From contig JANQGH010000050.1 in NCBI GenBank assembly GCA_028277405.1, positions 1 to 64,000 on the forward strand: a DNA stretch of 64,000 nt. Direction: 5' to 3'. Below, piece by piece: positions 26,426-33,483 of the stretch. The position numbers and the translations under genes are program-made. The stretch comes from Alphaproteobacteria bacterium (GTDB taxonomy: Bacteria > Pseudomonadota > Alphaproteobacteria > DSM-16000 > Inquilinaceae). Each line of letters opens with the position of its first letter. Position 1 is the stretch's first letter. The notes below the pieces were generated by a model. That model was given only the letters and a program-made list of their open reading frames with translations. It ran no database searches and had not been told where the DNA came from.

Positions 26426-27490
26426 TTACCCCTTCACCGCACCGACGAGCAGGCCCTTGGCGATGAAGCGCTGCAGGGCGAGGGCGATCAGAACAACGGG
26501 AATGATCATCAGCAGGATCAGGACGGACATGGACCACCATTGGGGGCCCCGCGTCGCGTTTTGCGCCGCCACGAGCAATGGCATGGTCTGCGCGTCGACC
26601 GAGGACAGGAACAGGGCCAGCAGATACTCGTTCCAGGCCAGCACCAGGACCAGCAGGCTGGTCGCCGCGATGCCCGGCTTGGCCAACGGCAGCACGATGT
26701 CGAAAAAGATCTGGAACTTGGTCGCCCCGTCCATCTCCGCGCTTTCGTCCAGATCGCGCGGGATCGACAGGAAGAAGTCGTGCATCAGCCAGACAACGAT
26801 CGGCAGGTTCACCGTCGCGTAGGTGATGATCATGGCGATATGGGTGTCCAACAGGCCGATGCGCTGGAACATCACATAGACCGGCACCGCCACGATCACC
26901 GGCGGCAGGATGCGCTGCGAGATCATCCAGAACAGAATGTCGCCATTGCCGAGCCTGGCCCTGAACCGCCGCGCGACGGTCCGGGCCAGCAGCGCGAAGA
27001 TGGCCAGCCCGACGATCAGCGACAGCCACCAGGGAACGCCGGCGACAACGGTCAGCACGATCACGGCGATGATGCCGACCACGAAGGACAGAATGCTGGC
27101 AAAGCGCGGCTTGTAGGTGATGCGGGCCAGGGCGTAGGCGGCCATAGAGCCTGCGAGCACGGCCAGGATCGTGCTGATCGCGGCGATGATCACGGAGTTG
27201 ACATAGGGCCGGAACGTATCGCCGCCGACCTCGACCAGCAGATAGTCCCAGGCATGCAGGGACGGTTCGTAGTCGACAAAGGGCAGGTAGCGCGGCCCCT
27301 CATTCACATCGATCGGCAGCTTGAACGAGGTGACCAGCAGCCAGTAGAGCGGGAACAGCACCACGATGGTCCAGAACAGGAGGCCGGCATAGACCAGCAC
27401 CGAGGTGCCGGGCGCCATGATGCCCAGGCGCTTCGGCTCGAACAGCTTGGCGTAGAGGCCCTTTGGCTGGTTGGGCGCGGCGGCGGTCAT
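26426..27490 (-). CDS. Sugar ABC transporter permease, MalG type, with membrane insertion
   Basis: 354 residues; the usual length in the family is about 280. The C-terminal EAA loop reads EMDGATKFQIFFDIVLPLAKPG and the start of the core YVNSVIIAAISTILAVLAGS. Between the second core helix (ending ALARITYKPRF) and the next conserved piece (FWMISQRILPPVIVAVP) lie about 50 extra residues (roughly 128-180) with two hydrophobic segments. ATG 27490 overlaps the stop of the first permease (ATGA). Confidence 0.9.
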   Translation of the reverse strand: MTAAAPNQPKGLYAKLFEPKRLGIMAPGTSVLVYAGLLFWTIVVLFPLYWLLVTSFKLPIDVNEGPRYLPFVDYEPSLHAWDYLLVEVGGDTFRPYVNSVIIAAISTILAVLAGSMAAYALARITYKPRFASILSFVVGIIAVIVLTVVAGVPWWLSLIVGLAIFALLARTVARRFRARLGNGDILFWMISQRILPPVIVAVPVYVMFQRIGLLDTHIAMIITYATVNLPIVVWLMHDFFLSIPRDLDESAEMDGATKFQIFFDIVLPLAKPGIAATSLLVLVLAWNEYLLALFLSSVDAQTMPLLVAAQNATRGPQWWSMSVLILLMIIPVVLIALALQRFIAKGLLVGAVKG

Positions 27491-28650
27491 GTGAAGCGCG
27501 CCTTTTGCCGTTGCACGACGAGATTGAAGAAGGACACGCAAATCACCACGGCGACGAATAACAGCATGTAGCCGATGGCGGCCGAACCGCCGAGATCCTG
27601 GGTGCGCCAGGCGAAAAAGGCGTGCAGCGTCATCGACTCCGTGGCAATGCCGGGCCCGCCATTGGTCAGCACGTTGGGCAAGTCGATGATCTTGAAGGCC
27701 TCGATCACGCGGATCAGCATCACGGTGGCGGCCACCGGTACGATCGTGGGCCAGGTGACGTCGCGGAAGACTTGCCACGGGCCGGCACCGTCAAGCTGGG
27801 CCGCTTCGATCTGATCGCGCGGCTGGCTTTCCAGCGCCGCCAGCATGACGATGAAGATGAAGGCGATCCATTGCCAGCTGTCGCCGATGACCACGACCAT
27901 GCGGGCGGCCCAGGCATCGTTGGCCCAGGCGACGTCGGCGAAACCGAAGAGTGACCAGATGGGTTCCAGCGGCCCCTTGGACATGTCCGCCAGCATGCGG
28001 AACATGTAGGCGATGCCGACCGGGGTCACCATCAGGGGCATGAAGAAGACGACGCGGAAGAAGCTGCGGCCCCGGATCGGCTTGGCGCACAGCAAGGCCA
28101 GGCCCAGCGCGATGGCAAACTGGATCGAGCATCCGACGGTGATGTAGAACAATGTCACCATCAGCGACCCGAAGGCGCCGCCGTCCGACAGCGTGACGGT
28201 GGCCAGGACGATGATGCCAAAGGCGACAGTGGCGGTAATCAACCGTCCGATCGTGCCCACGACGCGGGCGCGGCCGCTGATCCAGTAGCGGACCAGCCAC
28301 CAGATGATGAGCGCCGCGCCGCCAAGCATGACGATCCAGCCGAACCATCCGACGGCGCCGAACGTGCCGAGGAAATGGTACTGCTCGCTGCCGAACAGCA
28401 GCCGGTCGAAATTGCGAAAGCCCGCCCAGCGCAGCTCAAAGCCGCCGGGCGCCAGGCGAAAGCGGGTGAGCGACAGATAGGCTGAAACGATCAGCGGAAA
28501 GATCGAGAACGCCAGGATCACGATCACCGCCGGCAGGATGAAGACCTTCGACGAGTGGCGGTCCAGCCACGCGGACACGCCGCGACCGGCGCCCAACGCC
28601 TGCGGCGCCGTCGCAGACGTGTCCATCGCGCTCACCCTGTCGGAGGACAT
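27487..28650 (-). CDS. Sugar ABC transporter permease, MalF type, with membrane insertion
   Basis: 387 residues against about 300 in the family. The EAA loop is AAQLDGAGPWQVFRDVTWP and the conserved pieces LPAVIVILAFSIFPLIVSAY and RVVFFMPLMVTPVGIA frame the core. Some 60 extra residues (about 95-158) carrying two extra hydrophobic segments sit between the first and second core helices. The partner permease has a similar insertion, so the two probably co-evolved. ATG 28650 is used; ATG 28626 has a better upstream GGTGAG. Confidence 0.9.
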   Translation of the reverse strand: MSSDRVSAMDTSATAPQALGAGRGVSAWLDRHSSKVFILPAVIVILAFSIFPLIVSAYLSLTRFRLAPGGFELRWAGFRNFDRLLFGSEQYHFLGTFGAVGWFGWIVMLGGAALIIWWLVRYWISGRARVVGTIGRLITATVAFGIIVLATVTLSDGGAFGSLMVTLFYITVGCSIQFAIALGLALLCAKPIRGRSFFRVVFFMPLMVTPVGIAYMFRMLADMSKGPLEPIWSLFGFADVAWANDAWAARMVVVIGDSWQWIAFIFIVMLAALESQPRDQIEAAQLDGAGPWQVFRDVTWPTIVPVAATVMLIRVIEAFKIIDLPNVLTNGGPGIATESMTLHAFFAWRTQDLGGSAAIGYMLLFVAVVICVSFFNLVVQRQKARFT

Positions 28651-28712
28651 GGAAACTCAGGCAGGAGACGCGCCCCACTCGGCAGAGCAGGGCGCGTCGT
28701 TACCCCGGTTGC

Positions 28713-30218
28713 CTAGCCCCCGATACCAAGCGCCGAATGATAGGCGCCGAGCTGTTCCAGCCGGTTGAGATCTTCCGTGATCTCCTCCCACCCGTCATGG
28801 ATGGCCGTGATGGTCTGATCGATATCGATCTCGCCGGCCAGCAGGCGCGCCAGGGCGGTATCCAGAACGATCTGCTGATAGCGCTGGTTCTGTGGAATCC
28901 GCATGTCCAGCAGCATGTTCGGGCTCGACAGGCTGTGGCCGATGGCGCCGAGATAGTTTTCGGCCGCCGCTTCGCTCATGCCGGCCGCGACCCAGTTGTC
29001 GATGTTGTTGAACTGGGAGAACCGGTAGGGATTGAACCCGGTGATGCCGATGGTGACGTCCTGGTTCGATTGCTCCGGCTGGCTCATGTACGAGAAAAAG
29101 GCGTATGCCGCTTCCTGAACCATCGGCTCGGCGGCCGCGTTGATGCCGCCGGACCAGCCGCCGAAAGCGGCGTAGGGGGCGTGGTTGACCCCGTCGATCG
29201 CGTGCGGACAGATCTCCGGCGTGCAGGCGACCAGCTCACCGGTCTCGCGATCCAGCACCTCGGTCGATCCGGGCGCGATCGTGGCGCCGACCAGGTCGAT
29301 GACGTTGGACGTGTCCGGATCGATCGCCAGCGTGCCGATATCGCCCCAGTCGACCGTCAAGGCGCAGCGGCCGGCGGTGAACAGGCCGCGCGTATCGCCG
29401 ACATCCAGGTTGATCTCATCGGGTGGGCCATACTGCGTGGTGTCGACATAGACCTCCAGCGCCCGGCGGAAGGCAGCATTGTCGACCAGCGGGGTCATGT
29501 CCTCGGCACTGAAAAACGCGCCTTGGCCGGTGCCCTGGGTCTGGATGTATCCGCCCGCGATGGTGTAGATCGCCCAATAGGCCTGGGCATTGCGCTTCTT
29601 GGAAATGCAAGAACCGTAGTCGGCCTCGCCGTCGCCGTTCATGTCCATGCCGTGGGCGGCTTCGGCGATCGCCAGATAGTCGTCCCAGGTGGCCGGCGGG
29701 TCCATGCCCAGCTCGTCCAGCACGTCGGTGCGGTAATAGACCATCTGGAAATCGCCATCCAACGTCAGCATGTAGGTGCGGCCGTTGAAGGTCTGCGAAA
29801 ACTCGCGGAAGAAGGGCGCGATGTCGTCTTCCTGCAGGGCGTCGTCCGCATTGACCCAATCGGTCACGTCGACCAGAAAGCCCGGCTGAACGTAGTCGAT
29901 CGCCCATTGCGGTGCGAACACGGCGGCGTCGACGCTGTTGGTGCCGGTCGCCCAGTCGGTCAGCAGGCGGGTGTAAAGGTCGGAAAACGGCACGGTAATC
30001 ACGTTGATTTCCGCCCCGGTGGCCGCGGCGAAGTCGGGCGCGCGCCGTTGCAGCGGCTCGGCGATCTGCGGGCCGGTGAACGTGATCACATTGACGGTAA
30101 CGCCGTCATACTGGGCCGACGCCGACCCGCTGGCCAGCAGTGCCGCCATGGCCACGCCGGCTCCCAGCGCGGACAGGCCGAGGCGCACACGTGCTTGTGT
30201 CTTGATGGTCTTGGTCAT
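28713..30218 (-). CDS. Sugar ABC transporter substrate-binding protein
   Basis: 501 residues with a signal peptide (GLSALGAGVAMAALLASGSA, cleavage after ASAQ). The mature part is a family-1 extracellular solute-binding protein: YYRTDVLDELGMDPPATWDDY, AYAAFGGWSGGINAAAE-type segment, and LVACTPEIC with paired cysteines that may form a disulfide. It is about 80 residues longer than most sugar-binding proteins. It is first in the importer operon, with a 7-bp-arm palindrome about 75 bp upstream. The adjacent L-fuconate dehydratase suggests a fucose-like or sugar-acid ligand, which is inference. Confidence 0.9.
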   Translation of the reverse strand: MTKTIKTQARVRLGLSALGAGVAMAALLASGSASAQYDGVTVNVITFTGPQIAEPLQRRAPDFAAATGAEINVITVPFSDLYTRLLTDWATGTNSVDAAVFAPQWAIDYVQPGFLVDVTDWVNADDALQEDDIAPFFREFSQTFNGRTYMLTLDGDFQMVYYRTDVLDELGMDPPATWDDYLAIAEAAHGMDMNGDGEADYGSCISKKRNAQAYWAIYTIAGGYIQTQGTGQGAFFSAEDMTPLVDNAAFRRALEVYVDTTQYGPPDEINLDVGDTRGLFTAGRCALTVDWGDIGTLAIDPDTSNVIDLVGATIAPGSTEVLDRETGELVACTPEICPHAIDGVNHAPYAAFGGWSGGINAAAEPMVQEAAYAFFSYMSQPEQSNQDVTIGITGFNPYRFSQFNNIDNWVAAGMSEAAAENYLGAIGHSLSSPNMLLDMRIPQNQRYQQIVLDTALARLLAGEIDIDQTITAIHDGWEEITEDLNRLEQLGAYHSALGIGG

Positions 30219-30292
30219 GCGGTTCCTCCCTTAAGGACACATCATTGTTGGTGCCGGTGACGGCAACTCTTGTTCTGACGCCCGCGTCGCAC

Positions 30293-30308
30293 CCGGATCG
30301 AGATCCGG
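30293..30308. promoter_or_regulatory. Palindrome CCGGATC-GA-GATCCGG upstream of ABC operon
   Basis: Perfect 7-bp arms with a 2-bp centre, about 75 bp before the start of the substrate-binding protein gene. It is a candidate operator; no dedicated regulator gene is adjacent. The rest of 30219-30446 shows no gene. Confidence 0.4.
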
Positions 30309-30446
30309 ACATTGCGGGCCGCTTGGTCCCCCATGCGCCATGCTTGCAAGAAGCGGGATCGTTCGTCAATTTCCGTGCGACGTACTCCTGCATTTTTGGC
30401 GCACGGTCTTCACTGGTGAAGGCAGGCTCGCCTGTTTCGCGCAGAC

Positions 30447-31748
30447 TCAGCCGCGCCAGACCGCACCGTTCGGGAATTCGTGGTCGGCGAGGCTCGCCTC
30501 CTTCATCGTGATGCTATAGCCGGGCTGGTCCGGTGGCTGGTAGGCAGCATCCTTGATCCGGCAAGGATCGATGAAATGCTCGTGCAGATGGTCGACATAT
30601 TCTACGACGCGGCCGTCCTTCGATCCGGAGAGGGCGACATGGTCGATCATGGCCAGGTGCTGGACATATTCGCACAGGCCGACGCCGCCGGCATGGGGGC
30701 AGACCGGGACGCCGAACTTCGCCGCCATCAGCATCACCGCCAGCACCTCGTTCACGCCGCCCAGCCGGCAGGCGTCGATCTGGCAGAAGTCGATCGCCTC
30801 GGCCTGGAAGAGCTGCTTGAAGGTGATGCGGTTCTGGCACATCTCGCCGGTGGCGACACCAACGCCGTCCGCCTTCAGCGCGCGACGAATGGCGGCATGG
30901 CCCAGCACGTCGTCGGGCGACACCGGCTCCTCGATCCATAGCGGCCGCCACGGCGCCAGCGCCTTCACCCAATCGATCGCCTGGCCGACCTCCCAGACCT
31001 GGTTGGCGTCGATCATCAAGAACCGGTCGTCGCCGATCTCCTGCCGCACGATCGCGGCGCGGCGTTTGTCATCCTCCAGGTCGCGCCCGACCTTGATCTT
31101 CACGTGGCGGAAGCCGGCCGCGATCGCCTCACGGCACAGCCGGCGCACCTTGCCGTCGGGATAGCCCAGCCAGCCGGCGGAGGTGGTGTAGGCCGGGTAT
31201 CCGTTCTGCTCCAACTCCCCGATCCGCTCGTTCTTGCCGGCCTCCTGTGCCCGCAGCAGGTCGAGAGCCTCGTCCGGCGTCAGCGCATCCGTGATATGCC
31301 GGAAATCGATCAACCCGACGATCTCTTCCGGCGTCATATCGCAGACCAGGCGCCAGACGGGCTTGCCAACCTGCTTGGCCCACAGGTCCCAGACGGCGTT
31401 CACGACCGCGGCCGTCGCGAGATGGGTCACGCCCTTCTCCGGGCCCAGCCAGCGCAGTTTGCTGTCGCCGGTCAGCCGGCGCCAAAAACCGGCCATATCG
31501 GCCGTAATTTCCTCCAGGCTCAGACCTTCGATCAAGGGCGCCAGGGCCTCGACGGCCGCCACGCAAAGCTGGTTGCCATTGCCGAGCGTGAAAGTCAGCC
31601 CATGTCCTGTGAGTGCCGGATCGTCGGTCGCGACCGTGACATAGGCGGCCGAATAGTCCGGGTCAGGGTTCATGGCGTCCGATCCGTCCAGCGTTCGCGA
31701 GGTCGGAAACCGTATGTCGCGGGCGGTGATGGATGTCAGGGTGGTCAC
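30447..31748 (-). CDS. L-fuconate dehydratase (enolase superfamily)
   Basis: 433 residues. N-terminal ITARDIRFPTSRTLDGSDAM and NPDPDYSAAYV are specific for L-fuconate dehydratases (FucD/ENOSF1 type). Catalytic elements of the mandelate-racemase subgroup are visible: HVKIKVG (KxK), MIDANQVWEV, WIEEPVSPDD, GEMCQNR and the CPHAGGVGL histidine. It dehydrates L-fuconate to 2-keto-3-deoxy-L-fuconate. GTG 31748 is favoured because CGAGG lies just upstream; ATG 31787 would add 13 residues with no ribosome site. It lies 228 bp from the ABC importer on the same strand, suggesting uptake and degradation of deoxy sugars. Confidence 0.92.
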   Translation of the reverse strand: MTTLTSITARDIRFPTSRTLDGSDAMNPDPDYSAAYVTVATDDPALTGHGLTFTLGNGNQLCVAAVEALAPLIEGLSLEEITADMAGFWRRLTGDSKLRWLGPEKGVTHLATAAVVNAVWDLWAKQVGKPVWRLVCDMTPEEIVGLIDFRHITDALTPDEALDLLRAQEAGKNERIGELEQNGYPAYTTSAGWLGYPDGKVRRLCREAIAAGFRHVKIKVGRDLEDDKRRAAIVRQEIGDDRFLMIDANQVWEVGQAIDWVKALAPWRPLWIEEPVSPDDVLGHAAIRRALKADGVGVATGEMCQNRITFKQLFQAEAIDFCQIDACRLGGVNEVLAVMLMAAKFGVPVCPHAGGVGLCEYVQHLAMIDHVALSGSKDGRVVEYVDHLHEHFIDPCRIKDAAYQPPDQPGYSITMKEASLADHEFPNGAVWRG

Positions 31749-31808
31749 GCCAGCCTCGCGCTGTTTGGAATAATCGGTGCCGGCCATGATGAGAGAAGAA
31801 GGGGTGTC

Positions 31809-32801
31809 GTGACAGTCTTTTCCTGGTCCCGAGCCGGGCTGCTGGCCCTCGTTTCGGTCGCGATGGCTGCCTGCGCTGCGCCAGAGAAGAGTGTGGTCGT
31901 CAGCGCGCCGGCGCCGGTCGAGCGCTTCGCGGAGGGGCTGGTGTGGCAGCTTGATCACCCGGACCTGCCGACCGCCTATCTTGTCGGTACCCAGCATATC
32001 GACGGCCCGGGCGTGACACCGGTCGTTCAAACGGCCCGCTTGCTCTTGTCGGAGGTCGACGTGGTGGCTCTCGAGGTCGACGAGAACCCGCCGGACGACA
32101 TCGCGCCGCTTGTCTGGCAGCATTTCACCGACACATCGCCGCCGTTTTTGGATCAGGAACTCGATCCGCGCCTGTGGAACTTCCTGGCCTATCAAAGTGA
32201 CGCAATCGGCGTGCCCGCGTCCCGATTGAGACTGCTGTCGCCGACGGGGGCCGCCTTTATCTTCGGCAACGAGTTCGCACCGTCGGGGCCACGACCCTCG
32301 GACTACGGCGTCGACGCGCAGATTGCCGATCTCGCGCAGCAGCGCCAGTTGCCGGTTATCGGACTGGAATCGCACGAAGAGTCCCTGCAAAGCCTGTTTC
32401 GCGTCGGCGACTGGGCCGATCGCTGGATCGATCCCGACGCCATTGTAGGAAATGCCCTGCTACAGACGGTGCTTGTGGGCAAGGTTGGCGCGTGGCGGCC
32501 CAGGCGTCTGAACCCGACGGCGTCGGCCGCCTATGCCAGCGAAGATATCAGCTACTTTGCGAGGGTCTCGTTTGACGATACCCGCACCATGACCCCGGCG
32601 GCCCGCGATCTGCAACGGGTGACCCGCGACTATCTGCTTGTCGACCGCAACTACCGCTTTATCGACCGCATGCTCGAACGGCTGCCGGACGGCCCCATGC
32701 TGGTCGCCGTTGGCGCCGCCCACTTGCCGGGTCCGGAAGGCATGCTCGAACTGCTGGCCGCCAGGGGTTTCGAGGCCACACGCGTTCCGCTGGCGCGCTG
32801 A
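31809..32801 (+). CDS. TraB/GumN family lipoprotein
   Basis: 330 residues starting at GTG 31809. Residues 1-22 form a lipoprotein signal ending in VAMAAC, with Cys22 as the lipidation site. The mature region has the TraB/GumN pattern: TAYLVGTQHIDGPG near the start, GLESHEESL in the middle, and the closing DGPMLVAVGAAHLPGPEGML. Relatives include the pheromone-shutdown protein TraB and the Tiki metalloproteases; a GxxH-E-H set of possible metal ligands is present. The role is unknown. It is divergent from the L-fuconate dehydratase gene. Confidence 0.82.
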   Translation: MTVFSWSRAGLLALVSVAMAACAAPEKSVVVSAPAPVERFAEGLVWQLDHPDLPTAYLVGTQHIDGPGVTPVVQTARLLLSEVDVVALEVDENPPDDIAPLVWQHFTDTSPPFLDQELDPRLWNFLAYQSDAIGVPASRLRLLSPTGAAFIFGNEFAPSGPRPSDYGVDAQIADLAQQRQLPVIGLESHEESLQSLFRVGDWADRWIDPDAIVGNALLQTVLVGKVGAWRPRRLNPTASAAYASEDISYFARVSFDDTRTMTPAARDLQRVTRDYLLVDRNYRFIDRMLERLPDGPMLVAVGAAHLPGPEGMLELLAARGFEATRVPLAR

Positions 32802-32815
32802 TCGGCCACGCGTTG

Positions 32816-33451
32816 TTAAGGTCCGGCACCCGGGTGTTGATCGACTAGACCCAGCCGAGGGACCTGCGTGCCTGGCGCCAGCAATGCCCCAGGGGCGATC
32901 ACCGCGTTGGCGCCGACCTTGGCGCCGTTGCCCACGAGCGCCCCGAACTTGCTGACGCCCGTGTCGACGGTCTCGCCTTGCCAGCGGATCCGGATCTGCT
33001 TGTCCGCCAGTTCATTGCGATGGTTAGCGATGATGGCGCCGGCCTCGATGTTCACATCCGTGCCCAGAAGCGAATCTCCCACGAAATTCAAATGGGCCAG
33101 CTTCGCGCCCTGAAACAGGAAGCTGGACTTCAGTTCGCAGCATGGTCCGACCACGCAGCCCTGATCGACAAAGGCCCCGCCCCGGAGATAGGCGTTGGCG
33201 CCGATGAACGCATGCGGGCCAATGATCGCGGGCCCTTTCAGCATGGCGCCCGCCTCAACGATCGCGGTGCGATGAACGGCAACGTCAACGTTCAGTTCGT
33301 AACCGGCGGATAGAGATTTTAGGGCCGCGTGGACAAGCTCTTCCGCCCGCGCCGTCGCTTCCCAAGGTACAGGCGTTGCCTTGCCGAACGGCGATGCCGA
33401 CCATTCCGGGACGAAACGCTCGATCCGCACTTGGCCCTGGCCCGGCTGCAT
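32816..33451 (-). CDS. Left-handed beta-helix (hexapeptide) transferase
   Basis: 211 residues. From about residue 55 onward a hexapeptide-repeat beta helix is seen (AIVEAGAMLKGPAIIGPHAF, then IGANAYLRGGAFVDQGCVVG), and it resumes near the end with GNGAKVGANAVIAPGALLAP. The pattern matches the C-terminal acyltransferase half of GlmU/LpxA-type proteins. No nucleotidyltransferase half is present. The acceptor is likely a sugar nucleotide or sugar phosphate, which is inference from the fold. It lies 32 bp downstream of the formate dehydrogenase alpha gene, perhaps as read-through. Confidence 0.75.
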   Translation of the reverse strand: MQPGQGQVRIERFVPEWSASPFGKATPVPWEATARAEELVHAALKSLSAGYELNVDVAVHRTAIVEAGAMLKGPAIIGPHAFIGANAYLRGGAFVDQGCVVGPCCELKSSFLFQGAKLAHLNFVGDSLLGTDVNIEAGAIIANHRNELADKQIRIRWQGETVDTGVSKFGALVGNGAKVGANAVIAPGALLAPGTQVPRLGLVDQHPGAGP

Positions 33452-33483
33452 GATGCTGTGATCGTCGTGTTGTTTCGACGTGG

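Noticed and set aside
28737-30260. 507-residue plus-strand frame opposite the sugar-binding protein
   Set aside because: Mirror of a conserved secreted protein; composition and lack of motifs argue for a shadow frame.
30447-32390. Longer version of L-fuconate dehydratase reaching to 32390
   Set aside because: The extra N-terminal 200 residues lie antisense to the TraB/GumN gene and contain no family sequence; the enzyme's normal N-terminus begins at 31748 or 31787.
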